Shown here: positions 10,780 to 21,465 of the stretch, in pieces | How positions within the stretch are numbered: position 1 is the stretch's first letter | Layout of the letters: every line of letters begins with the position of its first letter | Assembly: GCA_033807775.1 (NCBI GenBank) | Contig: CM066313.1 | Coordinates: 87,297,484-87,361,483 of the forward strand | From: Saussurea involucrata | Lineage: Eukaryota; Streptophyta; Magnoliopsida; Asterales; Asteraceae | Reading direction: 5' to 3' | DNA: 64,000 bases | The notes under the pieces: model-generated | The model's database searches: none | What the model saw: only the letters and a program-made list of their open reading frames with translations | Told to the model about the DNA's origin: nothing | Made by a program: the position numbers and the translations under genes

Positions 10780-12992
10780 TGTAAAGCCCGTGTCCCGTTA
10801 TGCGTTTTAATTATTTATTTATTTATTTAAGCGAAATTATTTAACGGGATTAGGAGATAAGAACCAAATGGTAAATCTTAACTGTTGGGGTTTATTATCA
10901 AAGTTTTGAAACTGCAGGGACCAATTTGTATTTTTTTCGAATTGGTGCATGGGGTGGTCGGCCCATGACCACAGCCGGCCCCAGCCCTTTTTTTTCTTCT
11001 TGTTCCCCTTCTTCTCGTCGTGACCACAACCAGCCAAAACCAACCCTAAAATCCTTTTTATTTTTTGGTGTGGGGCGCCGGTTTTGGGAGGGAGGTCGAG
11101 AGAGAGATTCGCGAGAGAAAGTAGAGAGAGCGAGAGAGATCGAGAGTGGAGGGAGAAGCCGCCGGAATCGTCTGTCGCCGTCGCGAGACCGTCGCTCGCC
11201 GGAGCTGTGCTGTTGTCGGGGAAACGAGGGATCAGCGAGAGAGAGGAGGAGAAGTGGAGCTCGTTAAGTTGTGGCTGTTTGGTCGTCGCAAGGTAAGAAT
11301 TCCTCGTTCTTCTTCCGTTCTTTCGTTTTCCGGCGAAGGGGTCAGCGGCGACGCCGCCGCCGCGCGCCGCCACAGTGGTGGCTGGGTGTCGGGTGGTGGT
11401 GGCTGTGTGCGCCGTGTGTGTGGGTGTGCAAGCGGTCGATCGATCGAGAGAGTGAGGAGTTCTTGGTGGGTTGCGGTTCGTTGTATTTGTTTCGTCGAAA
11501 ACCGCCACCGGCGACCACCATCGCCGGAGGGCAGTGGGTGGTGCGTGGCCATGTCTTATTAATAATCATTGTTGAACCCATTAAGCCGTGACTTAATCGC
11601 TTAAGCCAAATCGATCGAACCGTTGTTTTTAGAGTCGTCATTTCTTGTGAGTAATTGTTCAGCCACTGTTTTTGCGACGGACATAACTTTTCTGTCGTAA
11701 CTCCGATTGAGCCGAAACTGGCGCCCATGGTTCAAGCTCGGGGTCGGGCACGTTTTCCGTGTTTTAGCGGAAAACTGGTTCGGCCTCTAGCTAGGTGGAA
11801 AAGTGGTCGTAAGTTCAGTGATTCGTCATTTCATGTGAAAAATTCTGGAATCTGCCATTGTCTTGGGAAAACCATAACCTTTTGCTAGTAACTCGTATCT
11901 GGATGAGACCAGCGCCAAAAGTTCCCTTTTTGAGTCTATAAACTTTTCTGTGTTTTGTGAGAATCCCAGTTCGGGACGTAGCATTGGTCAAAATGTCGTT
12001 TTATACCGATAGCTGCTGTTTTTCACCGTTCTGCGAACTGTTTTTATAAAATCCGTAATAAAATGTAGAAAAATCGTTAGGAGGTGTATAATATGTCCTT
12101 GGAACCCTAACTCAGAGTACTTTCTAATCATGAATTAATATTGGGAATTTTCTGGGTTTAAAGGGGTCGAAACAGGTCCCGAACAGACCTGTTTGGCGAG
12201 AACGGAAAATAGTTTTAGTGACGGTTTAAGCGTGTGTCGTGTCATAGGGTCCGGGTCTCGTATTGACACGTTTTAACATGCGTTTAGGTGCTGGGAAGTG
12301 ACCGTAATTGTGAAGCTTGAATTGTGTTGTTAAGCTAGGCGCGCATTCGAGGTGAGTTCTCTCACTATATCTAATAACGGTTGTTTTATCATTGCTGTAG
12401 TACGTGTGTGGTAGCTTTATGTGATTGTGTTGTGGAACTAGATAGTGGGGTGTCTAGTTGATACTATGTTGTCATGTTAACTCGGTGGGACCGAGGATCC
12501 GACGGGGCCGGAGATTTTATACGCGGGTGGCGTAGAGACTCGGTGGGACCGGGGATTCGACGGGGCCGAAGATGTTATCATGTGGTCGGTGGGACCGACT
12601 TGTGCATTTTAGGTGGGTGGGTGTGGATATACATGTTTATGATTTGTTCGTAGACCTGTATGATCGTTTTTGTGTCACTATCTGTTTTAGGGGTAGTGTG
12701 GAATAACTGTGTTATTTATGGTGTTTGAATTCACTAAGCTTCGTGCTTACCCTTTCCCAATAAACTGTGGTTTCAGGTACAAGTGGCTCTAAGGCGTGAC
12801 GGGTACACACTGGCGCGCGGGATGAGCTGGCTATTATTAGTTTTATTTATTAACATTATTTCCGCTGGTTTCTGGTTACATGAATAATATTTATGATTTT
12901 GCAACTAATATGTTGGGATTATTTAATGGGTTTTATATACGAAATGTTTAATTAAAAATTTTTAAATTTCTCGAAATTTTTGGGACGTTACA
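10780..12992 (+). repeat. Element B 5' LTR (2213 bp)
   Basis: It starts TGTAAAGCCC and ends GGGACGTTACA. It is unusually long and compositionally patchy: a GA-rich, CpG-rich zone at 11090-11560 with (GAGA)n and CGCCG words, then a more AT-balanced part, then a repeated cggtgggaccg-type block at about 12480-12600 (two degenerate copies of roughly 60 bp). Open frames of 70-220 codons occur in the CpG-rich zone on both strands, but they recur in the other LTR only because the LTR is duplicated; I do not call them genes. Confidence 0.92.
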
Positions 12993-12995
12993 ACT

Positions 12996-13007
12996 TGGTA
13001 TCAGAGC
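12996..13007 (+). other. Element B primer binding site
   Basis: TGGTATCAGAGC follows the LTR end by three bases (act) and is complementary to the initiator tRNA-Met 3' end. Confidence 0.9.
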
Positions 13008-13986
13008 ACGGCTTGAGTGAATCAAACGCATTTCGGTGTGTTTGATCTCAAGTTTGCGGCTATAAAAATTTTCTTTAAAGTTTTTGGGAAATAAAAAGAA
13101 GGAAAAATCCGGTTGAGGAACAGTGATCGAGGGCGAGTGTGTACAGTCAGCCGGAGCCAAGGAGGAAAGGTACATTGCTTAGTGTTGTATTGCTTTCTAG
13201 GCATTGGGTATGCATGCTAGATTGCCTGTTGTGGACACTATGCTGTATGATGACTGCTTGCTGGTAGGAATCAATGCTAGTTATAGTGGGTTGTTAAGTG
13301 AAGGCTCTATAGGTTGTATGCAGTAAGAATCATATAGCCTTAGAATATTTGATTTAGTTCTATTGCGCAGCTCTTGTTTGAGTCCAGCCGTTCTAGGATA
13401 GAGTCTTATATTCGAATGTCTATTTGTTTCGCGCTGCATGCGACTGGGTATTCGCGAGACAACTCGTTATGGCTAGTAGGGATTCCGTAGTAGCAAGGGT
13501 AGTGGGATGAGATGAAATTCCTAGGGAGCTGGGAAGAGTGTTTACATATGAGTAGGTATGCTAGATTGCTTGGTGCTTATTACACTGTATTGTATGGTTG
13601 TTACTTGCTATTAGGAACTTATGCTAACTTTGATAGGTTGTTGAGCGGATGCACTATAGGTTGTATGCGGTAGGAACCGAATAGCCTTAGAATGTTGGAT
13701 TTAGTTCTATTGCGCATCTCTTGTTTGAGTCCAACCGTTGTAGGATAGAATCTTATATTCGAATGTCTATCTGGTTTCCACTGTATACGACTGTGCGTTT
13801 ACGAGGCGACTCGTCAGGGTTAGTGGAGGTTCCTCCCTAGCAAGGGTAGTGGGGTATTATGTTTATTCCTAGGGAGCTAGGAAGAGTGTGTATATGCGTC
13901 AGTATGGTCATGCGTGTATGATTTTTATTGTTTGGGCGAGCAACTACTTGGATACTCGGGATGGGACTCGGAGCGGACAGTGATAG
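13008..13986 (+). other. Element B leader where gag is expected
   Basis: About 980 bp separate primer site and pol start. No gag domain, basic RG-rich N-terminus or CCHC knuckle is found in any frame. Most of the stretch is a diverged direct repeat, copy 1 at about 13207-13552 and copy 2 at about 13556-13903; shared phrases include tttagttctattgcgca and attcctagggagct. A normal chromovirus gag of roughly 400 codons would not fit. Confidence 0.75.
13207..13903 (+). repeat. 347-bp direct repeat, two diverged copies, in element B leader
   Basis: The two copies run 13207-13552 and 13556-13903, with frequent substitutions and small indels (by eye about four bases in five shared). Each contains a cttatattcgaatgtctat core and ends with a tagggagct.ggaagagtgt phrase. 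Origin unknown; it takes the place of gag. Confidence 0.8.
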
Positions 13987-16900
13987 GTGTGGATGGTAGT
14001 AGTAGAGCTCCTACTACCGGAAGCACAGGATCAATGTTCGAGTCGGGGAAAGTCGCGAGGAATTCAAGGAGTCGAGCGTGAGCGTAGTAGAGTTCATCAG
14101 CTAACGGTGGAGGAAGAACAGACTACGCCTAAAGGGGCGGCAGGTATAATTCGTCACTTGTTCCTTTTATTGGTCGTTGTATGTTGTTGCATTTTTGGAT
14201 TAAATTGTATGTTAGGTACGTTTCTAGTTAACTCGGTGCCTGCGGTTGTAATGTTTGGTAGCGGGGCTACTCATTCATTTGTGTCTCGCACTTTTAGCGA
14301 GAGTTTGGGCCGAGTGGTGGGACGGTTAGGATGTCCTTTGGTAGTCGAGGTTGCCGATGATAGGACCTTGACGGTTACGGATGTGTATCGGGGATGCACG
14401 TTGGAAATCTCGGGCGTGAGGTTTCCCATCGACTTGATTCCGATAGCTATGCGAGAGCTTTGTGTGATTGTGGGCATGGATTGGATGGACGCGTTTGATG
14501 CGGAAATTGTTTGTCGCCACAAACAAGTGCGGGTTCAAACCCCAAGCGGGGGAGAGTTGTTGATTCAGGGAGACTCGCCCAGACGGACTACGGCAATATG
14601 TTCCGCGGCGAGGGCTCGGAGACACCTTCAGCATAGTGGTCAGGGGTACTTAGCGTATGTGATAGATACGCGTGTTGACGAGGCGAAGAAGACTGCCGAA
14701 GATGTGCCAGTATTGAGGGAGTTTGCCGATGTGTTTCCTGACGAGTTACCGGGGATACCTCCTGAACGACAGGTAGAGTTTCGAATCGATCTGATTCCGG
14801 GTGCTGCTCCGGTGGCCAAGGCACCCTATCGCCTGGCTCCACCGGAAATGAAGGAGCTGTATGATCAGTTGCAAGAACTTCTCGAGAAAGAGTTCATTAA
14901 GCCGAGTTGTTCACCGTGGGGAGCTCCGATTTTGTTCGTAAAGAAGAAGGATGGGTCTCAGCGGATGTGTATTGATTACCGGGAGCTGAATAAGCTTACG
15001 GTAAAGAATCGTTATCCTCTGCCAAGGATTGACGACTTGTTTGATCAGTTGCAGGGAGCCTCGTGGTTCTCTAAGATTGACTTAAGATCTGGGTATCATC
15101 AGATGCGGGTACCAAGTGAGGATACGGAGAAAACGGCCTTCCGTACGCGATATGGCCATTACGAGTTCGTGGTGATGCCTTTCGGGCTCACCAACGCACC
15201 CGCAGCGTTCATGGACCTCGTGAACTGGGTATGTAGCCCGATGTTGGATCGCTCGGTGATCGTGTTCATCGACGATATCCTCGTATATTCGAAGACGAAC
15301 GAAGAGCACAAGATGCATTTGCGGGAAGTGTTGGATGTTTTGAGACGGGAGAAGCTTTATGCTAAGTTCTCCAAGTGTGAATTCTGGTTACGAGAGGTCC
15401 AATTCCTAGGACATGTCGTGAATCAGAACGGTATCATGGTCGATCAGTCCAAGATTTCAGCGGTCATGCGGTGGGAGGTGCCGAAAACTCCTACCGAGGT
15501 GCGGAGTTTTCTCGGGTTAGCAGGATACTATCGAAGATTTATTCAAGATTTCTCCAAGATTGCCTTGCCTATGACTCGACTGACGAAGAAAACTGCAGCT
15601 TTCAGTTGGGGTGAAGAGCAGCAGAAGGCATTTGAGGAGCTACGCAGGCGTTTATGTGAGGCTCCTGTGTTAGCTTTACCCGAGGGTATGGAGGATTTGG
15701 TGGTTTATTGTGATGCTTCATATCAAGGGTTGGGTGCCGTGCTTATGCAACATGGCAAAGTCATAGCTTACGCTTCGAGGCAGCTGAAGCCTCACGAAGC
15801 GAACTACCCGACTCATGACTTGGAGTTGGGAGCAGTAGTGTTTGCTCTAAAAATTTGGAGACACTATCTTTATGGTGTCAAGTGTACGATCTACACTGAT
15901 CATAAGAGCCTTAAATATCTGATGGATCAGCAAAATCTTAATATGCGTCAGCGAAGATGGCTTGATGTGGTCAAGGATTACGACTGCGAGATACTTTACC
16001 ACCCGGGTAAAGCGAATGTAGTCGCGGACGCACTTAGCCGACATCTGGTTGGGGAACCGCTGAAGGGTCTATGTCAGCGATTGACAGTAGTTGCACCTCT
16101 TCTGGAGTCAATAGGTGTCGCTCAGGAGGTGGCCGTGTTGGCGGAAAATGCAAAACGTGAGAGGGTTTCGGGAGAAATTCCGAAATTTGTACGGGATGGT
16201 CGAGGATTATTGACCCGATATGGTAGAGTTTGGGTCCCATTCACCGGTGGGAACCGACAGATACTATTGGACGAGGCGCATAAGTCCAAGTTTTCGATTC
16301 ATCCGGGAGCTACCAAAATGTACAGAGACTTACGGGAAGGCTATTGGTGGCCCGGCATGAAGCGGGATGTAGCCAAATGCGTGGAGGTATGTTTGACCTG
16401 TCGGAAGGTCAAGGCGGAGCACCAACGACCACACGGGAAATTGCAGCCTTTGGAGATTCCGGTGTGGAAGTGGGAGCAGATTACGATGGATTTCATCACT
16501 AAGCTTCCCAACACTCAGCGAGGGAATGATACCATCTGGGTAATTGTGGATCGTCTGACTAAGAGCGCTCACTTCTTGACGATTAAAGAGAGCTTCTCGG
16601 CGGATAAGCTCGCGGAGGTTTTCATCCGAGAGATTGTAACTAGGCACGGGGTGCCAGTCTCGATTGTCTCGGATCGAGATACTCGTTTCACCTCCCGGTT
16701 TTGGGAGAAGTTTCAAAATGAAATGGGTACGCGGTTGCATTTCAGTACAGCATTTCATCCTCAGACCGATGGGCTGAGTGAGCGTACTATTCAGACACTC
16801 GAGGACATGCTGCGAGCTTGTGTTATTGACTTTGGTGGTAGTTGGGATCAATATTTTCCACTAGCTGAGTTCTCCTATAATAACAGCTATCACGCTAGCA

Positions 16901-17550
16901 TCGGTAGAGCGCCGTACGAAGTGTTGTATGGCAGGAAGTGTCAGACGCCCATTTGCTGGGGCGAGGTTGGTCACAGAGTGTTGGGGAGCACCGACGTTGT
17001 GCTAAAGACGACGGAGATGATTCAGATGGTGCGGGATCGGTTAGTCACTGCTCAGAGTCGACAAAAGAGTTACGCCGATAAGAGACGATCGGACTTAGAG
17101 TTCCAAGTCGGGGATTACGTTCTTTTGAAAGTGTCACCCTGGAAAGGGGTAATCCGTTTTCGCAAGCGGGGAAAGTTGGGTCCCCGATATATCGGACCGT
17201 ACAAGGTCATCGCGCGGGTGGGGAAAGTAGCTTACCGATTGGAGCTACCAGAGGAACTGAGCCTGATCCACAACACTTTCCACGTTTCTCAATTGCGGAA
17301 GTGTGTGATGGATGAGTCTGCAGTAATCCCTCTCGAAGACATTCAGATTGATGAGCGACTCAATTATGTGGAGAAGCCGGTTGCCATTCTCGACAGGAGG
17401 ACGAGAACCTCGCGCAACAAGGTAGTTGGGTTGGTTAAGGTCCAGTGGAAGCACCGAAAGGGTTCAGAATGGACGTGGGAACCAGAAGCCGAGATGCGGG
17501 AGAATTACCCGGAGCTGTTCGCGGACGTGGACTTCGAGGACGAAGTCTAA
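13987..17550 (+). CDS. Element B pol: protease-RT-RNase H-integrase-chromodomain, uninterrupted
   Basis: The frame is 1187 codons. Domain landmarks by residue: protease-like core 77-180, with the active-site triad reading GSG at 91-93 instead of DSG or DTG; reverse transcriptase about 270-450, with FIDD at 427-430; RNase H from about 570 with its first Asp at 576; integrase zinc domain H765 to C802/C805; integrase catalytic D835, D896, E932, with the canonical 35 residues between the last two; chromodomain about 1125-1175. The enzyme modules therefore look intact, but the protease aspartate is Gly (codon GGT at 14257-14259) and no Gag is encoded. Residues 53-76 are a hydrophobic run encoded by an intron-like segment at 14144-14215. 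The true start is uncertain, since a gag-pol fusion upstream is missing. Product: retrotransposon polyprotein. Confidence 0.92.
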   Translation: MWMVVVELLLPEAQDQCSSRGKSRGIQGVERERSRVHQLTVEEEQTTPKGAAGIIRHLFLLLVVVCCCIFGLNCMLGTFLVNSVPAVVMFGSGATHSFVSRTFSESLGRVVGRLGCPLVVEVADDRTLTVTDVYRGCTLEISGVRFPIDLIPIAMRELCVIVGMDWMDAFDAEIVCRHKQVRVQTPSGGELLIQGDSPRRTTAICSAARARRHLQHSGQGYLAYVIDTRVDEAKKTAEDVPVLREFADVFPDELPGIPPERQVEFRIDLIPGAAPVAKAPYRLAPPEMKELYDQLQELLEKEFIKPSCSPWGAPILFVKKKDGSQRMCIDYRELNKLTVKNRYPLPRIDDLFDQLQGASWFSKIDLRSGYHQMRVPSEDTEKTAFRTRYGHYEFVVMPFGLTNAPAAFMDLVNWVCSPMLDRSVIVFIDDILVYSKTNEEHKMHLREVLDVLRREKLYAKFSKCEFWLREVQFLGHVVNQNGIMVDQSKISAVMRWEVPKTPTEVRSFLGLAGYYRRFIQDFSKIALPMTRLTKKTAAFSWGEEQQKAFEELRRRLCEAPVLALPEGMEDLVVYCDASYQGLGAVLMQHGKVIAYASRQLKPHEANYPTHDLELGAVVFALKIWRHYLYGVKCTIYTDHKSLKYLMDQQNLNMRQRRWLDVVKDYDCEILYHPGKANVVADALSRHLVGEPLKGLCQRLTVVAPLLESIGVAQEVAVLAENAKRERVSGEIPKFVRDGRGLLTRYGRVWVPFTGGNRQILLDEAHKSKFSIHPGATKMYRDLREGYWWPGMKRDVAKCVEVCLTCRKVKAEHQRPHGKLQPLEIPVWKWEQITMDFITKLPNTQRGNDTIWVIVDRLTKSAHFLTIKESFSADKLAEVFIREIVTRHGVPVSIVSDRDTRFTSRFWEKFQNEMGTRLHFSTAFHPQTDGLSERTIQTLEDMLRACVIDFGGSWDQYFPLAEFSYNNSYHASIGRAPYEVLYGRKCQTPICWGEVGHRVLGSTDVVLKTTEMIQMVRDRLVTAQSRQKSYADKRRSDLEFQVGDYVLLKVSPWKGVIRFRKRGKLGPRYIGPYKVIARVGKVAYRLELPEELSLIHNTFHVSQLRKCVMDESAVIPLEDIQIDERLNYVEKPVAILDRRTRTSRNKVVGLVKVQWKHRKGSEWTWEPEAEMRENYPELFADVDFEDEV
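14144..14215 (+). other. Putative in-frame 72-nt intron within element B pol
   Basis: The donor context is gcag/gtataa and the acceptor context tgtatgttag/gtacg. The segment is T-rich, 72 nt long, divisible by three and free of stops. Splicing would fuse the linker ending TTPKGAA directly to GTFLVNS, restoring the spacing seen in elements A, C and D, where a TAEEA/SAEEA-like linker runs into GTFLVNS or GTFPIDS. Unspliced, it adds 24 mainly hydrophobic residues including LFLLLVVVCCCIFG. The call rests on splice-site form, composition and restored homology; no transcript was examined. Confidence 0.65.
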
Positions 17551-17554
17551 CCCA

Positions 17555-17567
17555 AGCGGGGGAGAGT
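17555..17567 (+). other. Element B polypurine tract
   Basis: The run agcgggggagagt directly precedes the TGTAAAGCCC start of the 3' LTR and lies four bases after the pol stop. Confidence 0.8.
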
Positions 17568-18786
17568 TGTAAAGCCCGTGTCCCGTTATGCGTTTTAATT
17601 ATTTATTTATTTATTTTTTAAGCGAAATTATTTAACGGGATTAGGAGATAAGAACCAAATGGTAAATCTTAACTGTTGGGGTTTATTATCAAAGTGTTGA
17701 AACTGCAGGGACCAATTTGTATTTTTTTTCGAATTGGTGCATGGGGTGGTCGGCCCATGACCACAGCCGGCCCCATCCCCTTTTTTTTCTTCTTGTTCCC
17801 CTTCTTCTCGTCGTGACCACAACCAACCAAAACCAACCCTAAAATCCTTTTTATTTTTTGGTGTGGGGCGCCGGTTTTGGGAGGGAGGTCGAGAGAGTGA
17901 TTCGCGAGAGAAAGTAGAGAGAGCGAGAGAGATCGAGAGTGGAGGGAGAAGCCGCCGGAATCATCTGTCGCCGTCGCGAGACCGCCGCTCGCCGGAGCTG
18001 TGCTGTTGCCGGGGAAACGAGGGATCAGCGAGAGAGAGGAGGAGAAGTGGAACTCGTTAAGTTGTGGTTGTTTGGTCGTCGCAAGGTAAGAATTCCTCGT
18101 TCTTCTTCCGTTCTTTCGTTTTCCGGCGAAGGGGTCAGCGGCGACGCCGCCGCCGCGCGCCGCCACAGTGGTGGCTGAGTGTCGGGTGGTGGTGGCTGTG
18201 TGCGCCGTGTGTGTGGGTGTGCAAGCGGTCGATCGATCGAGAGAGTGGGGAGTTCTTGGTGGGTTGCGGTTCGTTGTATTTGTTTCGTCGAAAACCGCCG
18301 CCGGCCGCCACCGGCGACCACCACCGTCGGAGGGTAGTGGGTGGTGCGTGGCCATGTCTTATTAATAATCATTGTTGAACCCATTAAGCCGTGACTTAAT
18401 CGCTTAAGCCAAATCGATCGAACCGTTGTTTTTAGAGTCGTCATTTCTTGTGAGTAATTGTTCAGCCACTGTTTTTGCGACGACCATAACTTTTCTGTCG
18501 TAACTCCGATTGAGCCGAAACTGGCGCCCATGGTTCAAGCTCGGGGTCGGGCACGTTTTCCGTGTTTTAGCAGAAAACTGGTTCGGCCTCTAGCTAGGTG
18601 GAAAAGTGGTCGTAAGTTCAGTGATTCGTCATTTCATGTGAAAAATTCTGGAATCTGCCATTGTCTTGGGAAAACCATAACTTTTTGCTAGTAACTCGTA
18701 TCTGGGTGAGACCAGCGCCAAAAGTTCCCTTTTTGAGTCTATAAACTTTTCTGTGTTTTGTGCGAAGCCCAGTTCGGGACGTAGCA

Positions 18787-20446
18787 TGTTGGAAATCAGT
18801 CCCTCCCCCACCCTTGAACTCACACCCCGAACACCACTGATCGGTCACTAATCAAAACAACCGAACGACTCTCATGTGTATTTGGGGTTTTCACTGTGTG
18901 TATAATATATTAAACTGGAAGAAACTGAATACATTTTTTACAAAGGAGAACTACCTAACCTATTTATAGACAAGAAAAGCAAACTACTGGAAAGAAAAAC
19001 GTGGGTTGCTCACCTAGAAAACCTACCCATGACTTCCTAAATAAAAGCAACCACCATTTGACCAATTATTCCTATGACTTGGTCATTATTTTGCCAAGCC
19101 TAATTACCCTATCAATTACTAATTAAAATAACTTAAAATACCGACCCATGACCAGCTGAACCGAACCATGACTTGACCCATCAAGATTACCCAACATTCA
19201 CCCCCGTAATCTTGATGATCTTGACCCGTTGGAAAACGTTCATCAACATTCCGACTTTTCCAGGACACACGACCTCTTCCCCGTCCACGTCCAAAGTCAT
19301 CCCGATTCTAGACCTTTCCCGGACACCCGACCTTCACCTCGGTCACGTCCAAAGTCCTCCACCACCCGACTGTTGTTTGTCACCGCACAGAACCCGTTTA
19401 CTCATAACACTTCTGTAACACGAGAGCATTATTCCACCGATCAAGAAAACAAAGCCACCCGCTTCAACCGTTTTCTTTCACCCGCCAAACGAACCCAATT
19501 CAACGCCACCTGCGTTGAAATCTTTCCGCCTGTTTTTCCCGCGAACCGGTTAATCTCTCCATTTTACGGTGACCTACAACCTACCGCCGGATTTGCCTTT
19601 GAATCCCATACTTCCCTTTTATCACAACTAACAGCCACGAAATACCGATGTTCATCAACGGTCACCACCACCATCCCAAATGGTACTTCCCCGCAACAAT
19701 GGCTGACCAAAACACCTTACCGTCTCCGTCTTCTGCTGTAAAATAGGACCAAAAACAGCCTCTGCTGTCCTCGCTTCCGCTGCTATGGCAGCCCCGCATC
19801 TCTTTTCCGATCGAACTTGTTCCGAGACACTTTTCTACCGATCAAGAAGACAAGGTCAAATCCGCCTTTACCGTCTTCCGTCATCCGCAAAACGAACTGA
19901 ATCAAAGCTAACTGCTTTTCCCCGACTCTTCCCGTCCGTTTGTCACGCATCCCCGGTTAGTCTCTCGCCATTTCTGGAACAAACCCGATCTATAGAAACC
20001 TGCAGCCCCAACCGATCCTTGGGCTCTGATACCAATTGTTGGAAATCAGTCCCTCTCCCACCCTTGAACTCACACCCCGAACACCACTGATCGGTCACTA
20101 ATCAAAACAACCGAACGACTCTCATGTGTATTTGGGGTTTTCACTGTGTGTATAATATATTAAACTGGAAGAAACTGAATACATTTTTTACAAAGGAGAA
20201 CTACCTAACCTATTTATAGACAAGAAAAGCAAACTACTGGAAAGAAAAACGTGGGTTGCTCACCTAGAAAACCTACCCATGACTTCCTAAATAAAAGCAA
20301 CCACCATTTGACCAATTATTCCTATGACTTGGTCAGTATTTTGCCAAGCCTAATTACCCTATCAATTACTAATTAAAATAACTTAAAATACCGACCCATG
20401 ACCAGCTGAACCGAACTATGACTTGACCCATCAAGATTACCCAACA
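18787..20446 (-). mobile_element. Small non-autonomous LTR retrotransposon (TRIM/SMART-like, 1660 bp)
   Basis: Two 410-bp LTRs, 18787-19196 and 20037-20446, start TGTTGG and end CCAACA and differ at only about three positions. The target duplication tagca is at 18782-18786 and 20447-20451. The primer site reads GGCTCTGATACCA on the plus strand at 20022-20034, so the element is on the minus strand, and the polypurine side is ttcacccccgtaatcttg after 19196. The 840-bp interior encodes no retroviral domain. It is larger than a classical TRIM but clearly lacks gag-pol. Confidence 0.9.
19197..20036 (-). other. Interior of the small LTR element, with an internal duplication
   Basis: A stretch of about 130 bp is present twice in diverged form, near 19435-19563 and near 19838-19973; both begin with an accgatcaagaa-like phrase and end near ggttagtctctc. 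Open frames of 80-170 codons cross it on the plus strand, but they match no retroelement or cellular family I know. The source of this sequence is unknown. Confidence 0.6.
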
Positions 20447-21465
20447 TAGCATTGGTCAAAATGTCGTTTTATACCGATAGCTGCTGTTTTTCACTGTTCT
20501 GCGAACTGTTTTTATAAAATCCGTAATAAAATGTAGAAAAATCGTTAGGAGGTGTATAATATGTCCTTGGAACCCTAACTCAGAGTACTTTCTAATAATG
20601 AAATAATATTGGGAATTTTCTGGGTTTAAAGGGGTCGAAACAGGTCCCGAACAGACCTGTTTGGCGAGAACGGAAAATAGTTTTAGTGACGGTTTAAGCG
20701 TGTGTCGTGTCATAGGGTCCGGGTCTCGTATTGACACGTTTTAACATGCGTTTAGGTGCTGGGAAGTGACCGTAATTGTGAAGCTTGAATTGTGTTGTTA
20801 AGCTAGGCGCGCATTCGAGGTGAGTTCTCTCACTATATCTAATAACGGTTGTTTTATCATTGCTGTAGTACGTGTGTGGTAGCTTTATGTGATTGTGTTG
20901 TGGAACTAGATAGTGGGGTGTCTAGTTGATACTATGTTGTCATGTTAACTCGGTGGGACCGAGGATCCGGCGGGGCCGGAGATTTTATACGCGGGTGGCG
21001 TAGAGACTCGGTGGGACCGGGGATTCGGCGGGGCCGGAGATGTTATCATGTGGTCGGTGGGACCGACTTGTGCATTTTAGGTGGGTGGGTGTGGATATAC
21101 ATGTTTATGATTTGTTCGTAGACCTGTATGATCGTTTTTGTGTCACTATCTGTTTTAGGGGTAGTGTGGAATAACTGTGTTATTTATGGTGTTTGAATTC
21201 ACTAAGCTTCGTGCTTACCCTTTCCCAATAAACTGTGGTTTCAGGTACAAGTGGCTCTAAGGCGTGACGGGTACACACTGGTGCGCGGGATGAGCTGGCT
21301 ATTATTAGTTTTATTTATTAACATTATTTCCGCTGGTTTCTGGTTACATGAACAATATTTATGATTTTGCAACTAATATGTTGGGATTATTTAATGGGTT
21401 TTATATACGAAATGTTTAATTAAAAAATTTTAAATTTCTCGAAATTTTTGGGACGTTACACACCC

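Larger units (their letters stand above)
10780..21460 (+). mobile_element. Element B: gag-less Ty3/Gypsy chromovirus with intact pol frame
   Basis: This plus-strand element inserted into element A's 5' LTR, with the 5-bp target duplication caccc at 10775-10779 and 21461-21465. The 5' LTR is 10780-12992 and the 3' LTR 17568-21460 (3893 bp because of an internal 1660-bp insertion). Between them are a tRNA-Met primer site, a roughly 1-kb leader with a 347-bp direct repeat instead of gag, one open pol frame and a polypurine tract. The LTRs differ at only scattered positions, so insertion was fairly recent. A gag-less architecture implies dependence on Gag supplied in trans, if the element moves at all. 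Confidence 0.93.
17568..21460 (+). repeat. Element B 3' LTR, split by a nested element
   Basis: It is the same sequence as 10780-12992, interrupted after 18786 and resuming at about 20452. Without the insertion and duplicated target bases it is about 2.2 kb. Differences from the 5' LTR are scattered single bases and small homopolymer or simple-repeat indels. Confidence 0.92.

Noticed and set aside
10837..11728. Open frames of 100-220 codons on both strands in the CpG-rich part of element B's 5' LTR, repeated near 17669-18531
   Set aside because: They overlap each other in several frames, have low-complexity Arg/Ser/Gly content, and occur twice only because the LTR is duplicated. High GC lengthens chance frames. 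No domain or codon pattern supports them.
14271..16851. Minus-strand frames of 65-173 codons opposite element B pol
   Set aside because: They are antisense shadows of a well-supported polyprotein and have no domains of their own.
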